A DNA stretch of 64,000 nt from Zeugodacus cucurbitae. Lineage: Eukaryota > Arthropoda > Insecta > Diptera > Tephritidae. Shown piece after piece: positions 1-12,036 of the stretch. The notes beneath the pieces were generated by a model. The model worked only from the letters and a program-made list of their open reading frames with translations. It was not told where the DNA came from and searched no databases. Position 1 is the stretch's first letter; each line of letters starts with the position of its first letter. The position numbers were made by a program, and so were the translations under genes. The DNA is taken from NCBI RefSeq assembly GCF_028554725.1, contig NC_071669.1:12715001-12779000 (forward strand), written 5' to 3'.

Positions 1-339
1 TGAAACGGATTAGACTCTGAAAAAACTAAAAAACAATGATGGAGCTGAGAAAATAAGAAAAAAGACATGTAGAAACTTTTAAACAAAATATTATAATAGA
101 AAGGATGATTGCTCTCTGGTATATTAACTACACAATCTATTGTGGAATCAGTATAAAAGATTTTATTGAACATTTTGGCAAAGATAAAAATCTACCTTCA
201 ATGACTTGGTTGCATCTTTTGGTTTAACTTTAACTCTGGGAAGATCTAGAATAGATCAAATATTAAACATGTGCCAAATGAAAGCATCAAAGAATACACA
301 ACACCTACTTATTAAGTAAATAAGAACTTAAAAAACCCC

Positions 340-480
340 TTAGACAGCCCGATCATATCTCAAAAACTACTCGACCGATTTCAATGAAATTTGATACATA
401 TTATTTTCATGACATCCTGATGGAAAATGGCCGAACTCCTCATTCACTTTATAATATATACATTAGGAACCAATTAAGAT
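340..480 (-). repeat. Reversed fragment of the mini-me-like repeat
   Basis: The stretch around 355-395 (ctactcgaccgatttcaatg and neighbours) matches the reverse complement of about 2925-3020 in the larger repeat at 2541-3725, and the match continues into the following bases (catcctgatgg against catcccaatga). It is therefore a diverged partial copy in opposite orientation. No terminal inverted repeats or GTCY tract were seen with it. Confidence 0.6.
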
Positions 481-675
481 ACGAGAACAACAATTTACAC
501 AAATACTGTATTCGAGGGTGTGACATTACTTGTGGAAAAAGTGACTAAAACGATCTAAACATTTTCAAGGCCCCAGATATCAAACATGAGGATCAAAGTG
601 TCAATGGATAACTTTTTGCCAAAAATTTTGGTAAATCTCTCAGATATTTTAAAGAAATTTAGGTGAAATCTGTTT

Positions 676-719
676 CTTCTAACAGTGTGTGCCTGTACTT
701 CTAACAGTGTGTGCCTGTA
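676..719. repeat. 22-bp perfect tandem duplication
   Basis: Two adjacent identical 22-bp units (676-697 and 698-719), each starting cttctaacagtgtg. There is no sign of function, and a recent slippage duplication is the simplest reading. Confidence 0.85.
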
Positions 720-2540
720 CCAAAAATGAAAAATGGAACTAGTTCAGTCCTCATATACCATATATATGGATAGTATAATCATTTTGTTATTCTAATGGGT
801 ATTACACCGAACATATGGATCAAAGCATATAAAGAGAAAATAGCTGATGATAGCTAAGGAAGAGGTAAACAATCATATGGTTGAAGGGATCTAGTGATGA
901 AAGAACTTGATGTGACGAATAGGTGCCAACATGCGTGGTATAGAACTAACAGACCCAGTCGGTTATAGCACAATTCAGTAAGAATGATTCTCACGCAAAA
1001 AATTTCTTTCTCAAATTAAAAAAATATTCAGATGTTTTTTAAACCATTCTCATTACAATACAACATAAAATTAATCAAAATTAATGAATATGCATAACAA
1101 CAAAAGCAACAACAACATACAAACATTTGTATGTAAATAAACAAACATTGAAACATACATACATAAATTGATAAAGGCATGCCGCAAAGCTCGTACGGCA
1201 AATCAATTAAATGCTATTTAATGTAAATCTCAATTGAAAGCAATAAACTTGGAATACCTACAGACATATGTATATGCAAACAAATGGAAATACATAAATG
1301 AACATTTATTAATAATGACTGTGATGTAATGCCTATGTAAAGCCTATATATGTATGTATGTATTGAAATGGTAAAAAAGACTGGCGCTCAAAGCTGACTC
1401 AAGCGCATGCGCGGCTAACAATTAAGAGGTCTATGAATAGGCTTGGAAAAGACAATAATAAGCAAGTGTTGTTGTTGTTATTAAATAATAAAGGGTGCAT
1501 AGTTAACATATGTATCTGTCTGTCTGTCTGTTTGTTGATATGTTTGTATGTCTGTAAGCCCGCTATTGTCACACATCAATTAAAATTGGAATTTGCATAG
1601 AAAATTATGCTTAGAAATGTTTAACAACAACAAAAATGCGTTAACAAGTAAATATATTTATGTAAACGAAGAAAAAATAAGAAAACATAAAAAATATTAA
1701 AAAGAAAAAGAAATGCATAAATTGCGAGGCAAGCGCCGGGAAACCATGAAAAACGTGCTTAGCATAATTTTTCATATTTTTTTCCGCTTGATTTTTTATA
1801 CTACTCACTATTAATAATATTTTTTATTACTTTTTATTTATGCACATTTTTAATTCATTATTTCTACTTTACTTATATTTCTTTCATTTTTTATTTATTT
1901 TTCTGTCCATTTGCCATGCTTTAACCTTGACTCATTTGAATTGCAAAGCAAGTGGTCACACTTCTAACAACACAACTGTAAATATGCTTGCCATATCAAT
2001 AAAAAAAAAAATAAAGCAAAGAGTAAATAATAAATAAAATATCCAAAAAATGTAAATTTTGCCCACTATGTATGGCAATGAGAAATGTTTTAATCACTAA
2101 TTAATACCTAATTGGCTGACAACAAAGGCCCCCCTTAAGCGAAAATGCCACCGAATTTCGGTAGACGAAAAATTCGAAAATCCATATTTTAAGCATAAGC
2201 GCTTATTTGTGTGTACATATTTACAAATTATTTGTTGTATATATTTATTTTGAGGCATTTTAATTTATAATTTACTATAACTTTTAATTAATAGCGCTCG
2301 ATTTTGGTAACACAAACTGTAAATGTGTTGTGGCATCATTATTTTTATTGTTTTTTTTACACTTCATTAATAACTAGTAAATACGAAGTCAGCTTTCAGT
2401 ATTTTAAACAATACCAGAGTGTTAAAACTAACATAGTAAAATTCGTCACCACTTTTTATGAAGGCACCTTAATAAGTAGATACGTTTCCCTTCCGCCAGG
2501 CAAATCATTTTTTGAAAGATTTAGGATTTAATCTAAACAA

Positions 2541-3725
2541 AAACAAGTAAGGAAGGCCTAAGTTCGGGTGTAACCGAACCTTTTATACTCTCGCAATTTA
2601 TTTATTTAATTTATTTATATTAATAATACACAATTTGACCCACATATTCGTCATATATATTGTATAAAGTCCATTGAAAATTGGAAACCATAATATTAGG
2701 GTAGAAGCACCGAGGTCCTCGTGTTCGACATATGGGGCCTTAAAAACCTATGGTCCGATTTCGGCGATTTTTAGAATGGGGCTGCCACACTATAAACGTA
2801 GTATTTGTGCAAAGTTCCACACCGATATCTTCACTAGTGCTTACTTTATATATTGTAAAGTAAACGATTCAGATCGTCTTCAAAGTTCTGGTATATAGGA
2901 AGTAGGCGTGGTGGTGAAGCGATTTGGCCTGTTTTCACAACATATCATTGGGATGTAAGGAAACTATTACAAACTAAGTTTCATTGAAATCGGTCGAGTA
3001 ATTCCTGAGATATGGTTTTTGACCCATAAGTGGGCGACGCCACGCCCATTTTCCATTTTGTAAAAAAATCTGAGTGCAGCTCTCATTTGCCATTTCCTAT
3101 GTGAAATTTAGTGTTTCTGACGTTTTTCGTTAGTGAGTTAACCCACTTTTAGTAATTTTCAACCTAACTTTTGTATTGGAGGTGAGCGTGGTTATTATCC
3201 GATTTCTTTTATTTTTGGACTGTATAAGGAAATGGCTAAAAAAACGACTGCAGAAAGTTTGGTTTATATAGCTCTATTGGTTTGCGAGATATATACAAAA
3301 AACTTAGTAGGGGGCGAGGCCACGCCCACTTCCCCAAAATTACAGCCAAATATGCCCCTTCATACCAAATTTTATTTCCCTAGCTTTAGTTATGGCACTT
3401 TATGTGTTTTCGGTTTTCGCCATTTTGTGGGCGTGGCAGTGGTCCGATTTTGCTCGAAAGCAACCGTCCTATGGTGCCAAGAAATAAGTGTGCCAAGTTT
3501 CATCAAGATATCTTAATTTTTACTGAAGTTACAGCTTGCACAGACGGACGGACGGACGGACGGACGGACAGACAGACATTCGGATTTGAACTCCACTCTT
3601 CACCCTGATCACTTTGGTATATATAACCCTATATCTAACTCGTTTAGTTTTGGGTGTTACAAACAACCGTTATGTGAACAAAACTATAATACTCTCTTTA
3701 GCAACATTTGTTGCGAGAGTATAAT
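2541..3725 (+). mobile_element. mini-me-like non-autonomous dispersed repeat
   Basis: About 1.2 kb starting with the motif aagttcgggtgtaaccgaac and bounded by a 13-bp perfect inverted repeat (tatactctcgcaa at 2584-2596, its complement at 3711-3723). It contains several gggcg/cacgccc blocks and, near its 3' end, a GACG/GACA microsatellite, which is GTCY on the other strand. GTCY tracts and about 1 kb length are known features of the dipteran mini-me retroposon-like repeats. The open frames inside (such as 2674-2898 and 3232-3516) lack recognisable domains and are treated as chance. A second, partial, reversed copy lies at 340-480. The exact ends and the family name are inferred; a Helitron-like origin is the main alternative. 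Confidence 0.6.
3541..3577. repeat. (GACG)n/(GACA)n microsatellite
   Basis: Six or so GACG units followed by GACA units, inside the mini-me-like element. On the minus strand this reads as GTCC then GTCT, which is the GTCY pattern of that repeat class. Confidence 0.9.
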
Positions 3726-3810
3726 AAATCAGCAAATCCGCAAATCCACAAAAAAATCTCCAAAATCTATCAGAAACTGTATATCTTCAATGTAGAACAT
3801 CATACAAGGT

Positions 3811-3910
3811 GTGTTCAAAAAATAACGGGAATTTCAAAAATATTGTCAACTTCAAATTAGTCCTCATTCGATATTGTGTACTTATGTCAGTATATTGTTT
3901 ATGAATTAGG
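3811..3910 (-). pseudogene. Mariner-family transposase 3' relic
   Basis: The minus strand over 3840-3905 reads, with stops, as a decayed version of a common mariner C-terminus (HKY-T-SNED then a stop-interrupted FE-D). The adjacent gtgtgttcaaaaaataacgg at about 3813 looks like a terminal repeat and recurs almost unchanged at 14858 beside another relic. No opposite terminus was found, so only the end is identified. It is non-functional. Confidence 0.55.
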
Positions 3911-5453
3911 GGAGTCTTAAATATTTAGTGTCCCGAAACTGTAATTATTATTCCGAATAAACCTCTCCAGAATGTGCATCGTTGTTAGATTCCCTCAATA
4001 AAAGATGATCTAAAACAGTTTGGATCTTCCGATCATCACAACTTTATTTGATTTTCGACACGAAACCAAGATAAGATTCTAACAAATTCCAAAAAGTTTG
4101 TCGAGGGCACTTCTAAGCGGGTTGGATCTTCAAAAATGGCGACAGTGATGGACGAAAGATTATTCGGTTATCTTATTGATATAGGATGGACCATATAGAC
4201 GGATCAAGGACTATATTGAAAACTCATGAAGAGCACCAGAACTTAAGACGTTTTTGTAGAGAGTGATTATAACAAAATATGTAAGAGCTGCTCGCGAGAT
4301 AGTGAGACTACATGCTTCTTAAGATTGCTACTAGATCTTCGTTTGTTATATTATACAGTTATTTTCAATAAGGGTCTCTAGATTAACTTGCAAGTTCGTA
4401 AAATGGATTATAATGGATTTTATTTAGTTTCTTGTGGCTTGAGCTGACGTTTGTCCGTTATCCGCTGGCTATTAATTTCTGATACCAATAAGAAACATAG
4501 ATCTAGCTGTAATCCAAACTGTCAAAGATTCTAGGTAATCTAAAATTTATACAGCTTTTTGAAAAGAATATCTATAGTTCTGATTGAAAACTCATTAAAT
4601 TCGGTTAGATCAGTATTTTCTTAGTAAAAATAATCCCAAAATCATTTCAGGTTATAATTGATTTCTCATAGAGAATGCAATAAAACCAAAATAACAACTG
4701 TATTAACATTGAAAGTGATCTTCAATGCGCTTTGTACCATAAACCTTGAGTACTTTATGTTTATAAACAAATTAAACCGCGCAATATTTGGCTATGATTA
4801 AGCAAAAATCATTTCAAATTATTGTATAACACTATCGACGATATGAGCTAGCATTAACTGACAGCACCAGTCTGACGCACGTTCTGTGATCTTGTACAAC
4901 AACAAAGATCATATCTACACATAAACGAGACGCGCAAACGCGGTAGCGCCATGGGGTACACATTCATTTGTTGGCTATTGTTCGTGAAACGCATGGATTT
5001 TTGTTTCACGAAGATTTCTTTCCATACTTTATATGGAGATATTATTTATTTACACATAGATTTCAGTTTTTATGCGCCAATGTGCGTTGCATATTAAACG
5101 ATTATCGGTTCGGTCGTGGACAAGTCGTATTTTGTAGTCTTCTCACCGGTAAGTGTGTAAAAATGTTGTTGCTATAACTTATGTATAGATTTTTTTTTTG
5201 AAGACATGGTTCAAGATTGTGTGGGCAGCATTTCAAGCCAAATGGTTAATAAGGTATTTTCTGTCAACGTTATATATTTGTTTATTTTATTTTATTAACT
5301 GACGATTGTATGTTAGGTATTAAGTAAGTGTTGACCGATCAGCTGGTTTCTAGAATTGTGGCGTTATTTTCGAATTTAAATTATAGATTTACATTTTCAA
5401 TTACGATTCAAGCAGCTCAATTTGTTCAATCATTGTTTTTAGTCATCAAAACC
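3911..5453. other. Non-coding DNA without recognised features
   Basis: It may include the decayed body of the mariner relic next door, but no transposase motifs could be followed past about 3910. Short open frames (4968-5177, 5328-5537) have no recognisable domain and are flanked by ordinary AT-rich sequence. Confidence 0.5.
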
Positions 5454-5700
5454 GGTTCTCTAAGAAATAGTTTTAAGTTAGAGTATAAGAGACTTATAAC
5501 AAGAGTTCACAATATCGATCGTACTGTAACCACTTAAGTGCTCAAAAATACTTTTTTTCTACTGGTTCTCTAAGAAATAGTTAAAAGTTAGAGTATTGAG
5601 GTTATGTGTGATCTATAAAATCTTTATGACTCATTATAAGAGACTTAGTACAAGAGTTTACTATTAGATTTCCACTACCACTTAAGTGCTTAAAGACACT
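5454..5700. repeat. Diverged tandem duplication, about 110-150 bp unit
   Basis: ggttctctaagaaatagtt occurs at 5454 and 5564, and cacttaagtgct occurs at 5531 and again at about 5679. Between them agttagagta, gagactta and acaagagtt are shared in the same order. The second copy has about 38 extra bases, so the offset grows from 110 to 148. Confidence 0.75.
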
Positions 5701-8589
5701 GGAAGAGACCAACTTTTGGGGCAACTCTTTCAAAAAACACAAGCCTCAACTATCTACAGAGAGATGAGCTGATACTTTCAGCACTTGATAATTTTCATTT
5801 ATCTTGAAGAAATCTCGCACTTATTTTATGAAAAAAAAATATATATTTTGTGACTCTTTTGACTCAAGCAGGCGACAAAAATAAATAAAATCATTAGCAC
5901 CATAAATACTTAATATACTTTTTCTATTTATTTAATGCTTCACAAGCTTTAATTATGTGCTTTAATTTATAATAAACTCGTTCACGCTTTGTCTACTTTA
6001 AAGGCTTTTTCGCGAGGCAACAAATTTGGCATTAAGTATTTACTAATTATATTTATTGCTTTTGAAGTATTAAAAAAATATATTTTTATGCTTTTGATTG
6101 ATGATAATGGTGGCTTAATAAATGTATACGGAGGCACACTCACGGAAATGCGCAATTTATCAAGGTTTTGCAAGTTCTTTTTTTTTTAAGTTTTTTTTAC
6201 TAAATTATTACGTTTTGACGGTCAACAACGTCACAGCGAGTTATAATTAAACGAGATTTTTGAAAATGTTTAACATATTTACAGTAATTTGGTGGTTAAT
6301 TTGTATAAAGCGCATAACTCGATTTTGTATTTGTGAGACTTAAATACATGAGTTGTTGAAATTTATAAATTGTATTGGATATTCTGTGTATATGAGTTAT
6401 TTTATTCACTTTAAACAAGTTTTTTAAAACTTTCAAGAGTCGACACACAAAATCGGTTTTGAGATTAAATTGCAAAAAAATTTAAATATAGTTAAACGGT
6501 TTTTAAAAATACTTTTTTTACATTTTTTTTATTTTTTTTATTTTTGTTATACTTTTTTAATTTTTTCTAAATTTTTTTATATTTATTTTTATATTTTTCT
6601 TTATATTTTTTAAATTATTTTTTATATTTATTTTTAATATTTTTTATAATTTTTATATTTCTCTTTTAATTTATTATTATTTTTTTTTAATTTAACGCCA
6701 TTGACATTTCAGTTACCAATTAGTAAATCTCTTTTCAATATATTTGTTTGTTGAAAAATATATATCCTCGAGCTCTTTGTGTAGCATTGTCATCAGTCTA
6801 CTACAAAATATTCAATGATAAATTAATAAAGTCTTTTATTCTTTCTGTTTTTTTGATTTGCAGTTTATGTTAATGACATATGATTAAATGATGCCTAATT
6901 CTGATTTATGAAGTATTAAAAAATATATTTTTCTTGTTTTGTGGAGACAATTATTCAGAAAACAATACTAAAGTAGACATAGTCGAGTCGAATAGTTTAT
7001 ATTATTAGTTGGAATAATTTAGCCAAAATAGTGGTTTTTTTTCGATTCACCGTTAATCTGCACGCAATGATTTGATTTTTACCAGTTGTTTGTTCGATTC
7101 GTCGCTCTCCAAGTTTTCATATATAGTAGATCGTCCATAGCGACTATAAAATTATCAGAAATTAAAATGCTAAGGTTTAACATACTGAAGATCGGCAAGA
7201 TTGACTACGAAATTATTAGAAATTAAAGTCTTCAGTGCGTTAACTCTGTTAAAAGTTGCATTTTAAGTCGAAAGCTTAAAGCTTAATCGAAAGCTTAAAG
7301 CTTATTCGAAACCTTTTTTTCAAAAACGATAATAATGAAAATGAGATCATATCTCTGGCAATCTTTCTTAGAATTTTGAGTAAATAGGTTCCATAACACT
7401 TTTTATTTAGTTGGGTCAAAGCATTATCCCATTAAATTTCTCGACGAATTTCTTCAATAAATAAATAATGAGTCTCAAAATCGCTAATCTAGTTTTCTAG
7501 ACTATGAAATAGACATTTTGGATCAGTCAGTTGTTCCAAGAGAGCTTAACCTTAGTCTAAATTGTTTCCGAAACGAATATGATGACCTACTTGTGACTTA
7601 GAAGAATTCGATATTATGAGCTAACCCCTCACACTACTCTCACCACTCAACCACTATCACTTTAAAATGGCAATTCATCAATCCCCTAATAAACAATAAC
7701 CCACAAATCGCTTGTCATCACTAATAAGTAGAAATAATCTTAAACTACCGTTAAAGCGAGGGAAAAAATAACAATAAAACAACATTTTAATCATAAATAT
7801 CAACTTAGCCAAAATGCATAGTGCGCATCATTAGAAATTGACAGCAAACAGAGAAAGTTGAGCGCATCACAAGTGACTAGATTTCGTGGCACTACTACTT
7901 CGTGAGTGAACATAAATCAAATATTTGTCTTTTTCATAATTGTAAGCTTTATGATGGGTGTATGTATATACTAAGGAGGTAACATCAAACTACAGTTAAC
8001 TTCCCACAAGCGAACAAAACGTTTGACCAAGTGTGCAGCGCAGCTTCATCAGCAAGATCCCGCAGCAGCAGCAGCAGCAAAAAGACAGTAATAAATCAAC
8101 GTAATGACCACACCTTATGATGGATCATATAAAAATATTTTATGACCACTCAAAGAGATATTCGCATTTGAAGAGTTTAAATGTTATTACACAAAATGAC
8201 AGAAAGCGAAAAACAAGTAGCTACCAAACAAACAAAGTTGGCAAAAAGAGAAGGGGACACGCGAATTAGTCATTAAGCTTTTTTATTTACTTTCTTCTAC
8301 CTTTCATCTTTCTTTTTTTCGTTTATTACTTCGAAGGATTATTAATCAAAATTTATTTATTTTTTTACTACATGCATTATTATTTTATGAGGGTGTTAGC
8401 AATTTTGAGTGATTATAAAACTTGATTGCAAATTTTGAAAAATTTATGGTTTTTTTTAATTTTAGAAAATAATGAAAAAGGTATACAGTATTCTCCAAAT
8501 AATTTGAATCCTTCTTAAATGCGTTTAAAATGTCGAATCCGTAGGCTAAAAGGGTGTGTTGAATAATATATAATTTACTTTTGGTCTTC
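5701..8589. other. AT-rich non-coding DNA
   Basis: This stretch includes a very T-rich tract (about 6500-6690) and a small tandem duplication at 7268-7305. Around 7978-8095 the composition is less extreme and includes a CAG run. No coding region or RNA gene is supported. Confidence 0.55.
7268..7305. repeat. 19-bp tandem duplication with AAGCTTAAAGCTT core
   Basis: Two adjacent copies of tcgaaagcttaaagcttaa (second copy with one change). The AAGCTT word is the same one enriched in the 11-kb and 23-25-kb domains. Confidence 0.8.
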
Positions 8590-9905
8590 AAATCACTATT
8601 TATTATACAAAGTCGATAACAAGAATGAACGATAAATCGATTTTTTTATCGATAAGTTGAAGCGTACCCACGAATTAATTATCAAAATACAACATAAATA
8701 GAAAAAAGAAAAAAAGAATCGTGATTAATCGATAAATATGTATAATGTTATCGATTTTTTGTATTATCGATAACTGTAAATAATAATCTATTACAAAAAT
8801 CGTGCAGGAATCAATTTTAAAAATAATAGAAATTTGTTTAAACGACATGTTTCTCAAACTATCGAATAAATTAGTTGAAATTGAATAAAATAGAGCGTTT
8901 ATAGAATTTATTGAATTATATATCGATATGTGCATATTATAATATTTGTTATCGAAATGCTCGTGAAGACGTACAGAACATAACTTTTCCGTTAAAAATG
9001 CTACATAAATCGATAAACGTACAGCATAATCGTGAATTATCAATAGACATTGATAACGATATCGAAAATTTTCTGATTATCAAAGACTATAACGAAGAAG
9101 GAAATACTAAAAACGTGCTCAAATCTATTTAAAAAATAATGGAAGTCTGTCTAATTGAAAGCTTTCACAAAGTATCGATTTATCTATCAAAATTTAACAA
9201 AGGAGGGGTGTATATAAAATGTATTGAACGATCCAAACTACAGTTGAACTTCCCTAACTCGAAACACCATAAAATAATACTCCATAAAAAAACCTCGAGT
9301 TAGAGACTTCCGAAGCTAATTTGCATGATATTTAACTTCTAACGATTACACACCTTCTCTGTGGATGCAAGGCTCTGTACAGAAAAAGAATCGCAACTAT
9401 TGGACGCGGTTTTCTCGAGGATGTGGGCGAAGTAGCTAATGTCAAACTGTGTGAACTTTTTCACTTCATTAGGACCACATGGTGGTTTAATGATGACTCG
9501 ATAGTGTGAGGGATCTCAGTCCCAGTGGTATCACAATGGGCCTCCCATACGCCTAGATGCGCCGTTTGGTAGCGACTCTACCTAACCTAACTTCTATTAC
9601 GAATTCAAGAGTTCGATCTATGGAGAACTTGGAGTTCTGGTAGTCGAGTTTTATTATATTATAAACTTCTTGCTAACTTTTTTGTAAAATACATAAATCG
9701 ATAAATTCAAAAATAATCGTGAAATACCGATAATTATCGATAATGTTATCGGAAAATTTTTTTCATTATCCCAGTTACGGAACCAAAAACTATCAAAACT
9801 ACAATAGTGCCCAAAGCTATTTTACAAATATTGGAAATCTGTCGAAAACGAACGATTGCTATCTATCGAAGTATCCATTAATATATCGAATTATCGAAAT
9901 TATCA
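8590..9905. repeat. TATCGATA-rich domain (first)
   Basis: Words such as atcgat, tcgata and ttatcga recur many times at 8610-9065 and again at 9700-9905, separated by a LINE-tail-like segment. In Drosophila TATCGATA is the DRE bound by DREF and CGATA is bound by BEAF-32; whether that applies here is unknown. Two overlapping open frames (8675-9043 minus, 8911-9132 plus) fall inside and look like chance frames in AT-rich repeat. A similar domain, more clearly tandem, lies at 26470-26990. Confidence 0.65.
9480..9600 (+). mobile_element. Probable LINE or SINE 3' tail
   Basis: A locally GC-richer stretch ends in cgactctacctaacctaact, a tail of short TAACC-like repeats typical of non-LTR element 3' ends in tephritids. 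It interrupts the TATCGATA domain. No reverse transcriptase motif is present, so only the tail is inferred. A tail of similar type occurs in opposite orientation at 51670-51790. Confidence 0.4.
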
Positions 9906-10771
9906 AATTAGCGCTATAATATATGTATATAGATGATTTACTTTATAACTGTTGGAAAAATAAAGTTTAAATATTTCCGAAATTTCTTCGCGTACCTCTT
10001 GAGGCACCCACTATATTTATATAACTAATAAATCAAATTTCATGTAGGAAGCAAATTTGGTGCGTTAAAAAGATGCGAAAAAACACCATAGCAATAAAAA
10101 CAGAATTACGAAAAAATATATCGATTACTCATGCTGACAGTCCGCAAAAAATAGAGCATCAAGAACCGCTTTAACATAACCAAACAATTGCCAAATTAAA
10201 ATGGCAAAATTGCGACGTGTTAGCCAGGTTAGTCAGCAGACGCCGAAAGAGTAATAAACAAAAATGGTAAAAAAATGGATGTAAAAAAATAGTATCAAAA
10301 TGGACTTTGGAGTCGAGCGCGTTGCCAACCATTTGTATATTCTCTTCATTCTTTTGTATCACTCTTGGAGGTTATATTCTTTTAATTCTTTTACACATTT
10401 TGAGGTTAAGTTGGACAAATTAAGCAAACACGCAGTCAACGGACGGCAGGGAAGCGCATAATTCGCAAACATTCAACATGAAAGTAGTTAATTATTTTTT
10501 TTGCGAAACGCAAACAAACAAACTGCGCGCCGACAAGCTGGCAATTTACTTATTTCACTGCAAATAAATATACTTTTTTCATCGGCCAGCCGGCTGCTCT
10601 TTTGCGAAACTTTCGCCTTTCATGTTGTGTAATATGTCTGCGAAAAGTAAACGGAAATCTTACGGAGAATTTCAGCTTCTTTTATTTCTTTCCCAATTTT
10701 CTTTTTCGCGTTTTGTTTCGCTTATGATTTATTTGTTTTATTTCTTTTCTTTCTTCTTTTGTGTCTTGCAG
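9906..10771. other. Non-coding DNA leading to an exon-like segment
   Basis: No supported gene. From about 10430 to 10640 the sequence is less AT-rich and could be promoter or untranslated region, followed by a long pyrimidine tract (10675-10770) that forms a splice-acceptor-like end. Confidence 0.4.
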
Positions 10772-10819
10772 ACTGGACCCGCTAATCTTGTGCGAAAATT
10801 AAGCAGTTGAGACAAAATG
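10772..10819 (+). CDS. Candidate short exon ending in an ATG at the splice donor
   Basis: A long pyrimidine tract ending tgtgtcttgcag (10760-10771) is followed by 48 bases and then ATG directly at a GTAATA donor (ATG 10817-10819, donor from 10820). An initiator codon as the last codon of a short leader exon is a known arrangement in insect genes. All 45 bases before the ATG contain an in-frame stop, so they would be 5' leader. The next good acceptor downstream, at 11964, would join to give M-HDDRKAEF. No transcript evidence exists and the product is not recognised. It may be a chance pairing of splice-like signals. Confidence 0.3.
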
Positions 10820-11099
10820 GTAATATTTGTTTGACTTTTATGGGTCAATAGGGTGTTAGACGCCTACTGCGGCTTAAATGCGTGAAATTTAGACATTCAA
10901 GTGGCAGGTGGCAATAAATCAGTGGTAATAGGAGATTTGCTACCATAACATGAAATTCGCTGAATAATGACCGACAGCCATATATCCACATACGATTTCT
11001 CAAACGAAAAAAATTCAACACGTTGCGGAGAAATTTTACGGTTATCTGCGTGTTTTATAAGTCGGCTTTTTAGTTGTAAAAAATTGTCACCTACTTTGT

Positions 11100-11870
11100 T
11101 GAAATGTTAATTTTATGCAAATAGTTAAGCCTACAAGCTCTAAGAGCTCTTATCTCTGTAGAGTTATCAATATTAATGAGCGCTTTTTACACAATCAAAA
11201 GCGGATCTTTGAATTTTAGAAATAAAAGGCTTGTGAAAGATCTGCTTTTGCGATTAGCAACATTTAAACATGCTTGGATGAAACACTTTTATTTTACAAA
11301 GTAATAATTTATAAGTATAATACATATATACAACTTAAAGCTGTGAAGTTTTTGAAGCTTTTCTTGCCCCGCTGAAACTTTTCACAATAATTTCGAGGTA
11401 CAATTCATATTATAATTTATCTCATCACTAAAAGCTTTCAAAGCTTTTTTCCATCCAGGGAAGCTTTTTCTAAAAGCTGCAAAGTACCTTGAATATTTAA
11501 AAAAAAACTGCTGTACACAGAATTTGTATGATAAACATCGCTTTACAATAGTATAGTCGCCAATTTTCCACTTCTCAGTCCTAATATGCTTATGCCACTA
11601 ACACTCGGTCAAAAAGTACAAGAAAGTACATATGCATAATGAGTTCCTCGGATTTATATATTACGCCTAAAATTCTTAACTGATTTTTTTTTGGTTTTTA
11701 CTGATTTTATGCAAAAGCTCTCTGTAAAAGCTCATAAAGCTTTGAAAGCTCTGAAGGAATTATATTTCTAGCAGCCTTATAGACTATATTTTAAAGATAT
11801 TTTTGATATCACGGCACAAAAGCTCTCCAGAAATCTCAGGAAGCTTTAAAAGCTCTTTAAAATTAAAACC
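11100..11870. repeat. AAGCTTT/AAAAGCTC-rich domain (first)
   Basis: The words aaagctt, aaaagctc, gaagctt and their complements recur many times between 11130 and 11860, for example around 11360, 11430, 11465 and 11705-11750, and 11818-11860. The same vocabulary fills 23440-24940. The spacing looks irregular. No coding sequence is seen. Confidence 0.6.
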
Positions 11871-11964
11871 AACCTCACATATTTTAAATACATTTCGAAA
11901 ATTCTGCTCTATTTTGATTAACATTTGCATCATATTTTATATTTCTTTTCATCTTGCTTTTTAG

Positions 11965-11988
11965 CATGACGATCGCAAGGCTGAGTTC
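11965..11988 (+). CDS. Candidate 24-bp micro-exon or start of a short coding end
   Basis: A strong pyrimidine tract ending gctttttag (11964) precedes CATGACGATCGCAAGGCTGAGTTC and then a GTAAGG donor. Joined after the ATG at 10817-10819 it reads M-HDDRKAEF. If the donor is not used, the frame runs to a TAA at 12034-12036, giving a 24-residue peptide. The string DRKA resembles the start of dynein light chain LC8, but the similarity stops there and is too short to rely on. Low confidence; a spliced transcript would settle it. Confidence 0.25.
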
Positions 11989-12036
11989 GTAAGGAATTTA
12001 TGTTGTAGTAAAAACCAAATAGGTCTCACGAACTAA

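Larger units (their letters stand above)
1..2540. other. AT-rich non-coding DNA
   Basis: I see no supportable gene here. It holds a reversed fragment of a dispersed repeat (340-480), a short 22-bp duplication (676-719), a (TCTG)n run at 1515-1530, and TATG/ACAT-rich and poly-A/T tracts. The open frames present are short and rich in Phe, Lys and Asn, as expected of AT-rich spacer. It is probably intron or intergenic DNA. Confidence 0.6.

Noticed and set aside
11965..12036. Dynein light chain LC8 start (DRKA)
   Set aside because: Only four residues and about eleven bases agree, and the following codons do not match the family.
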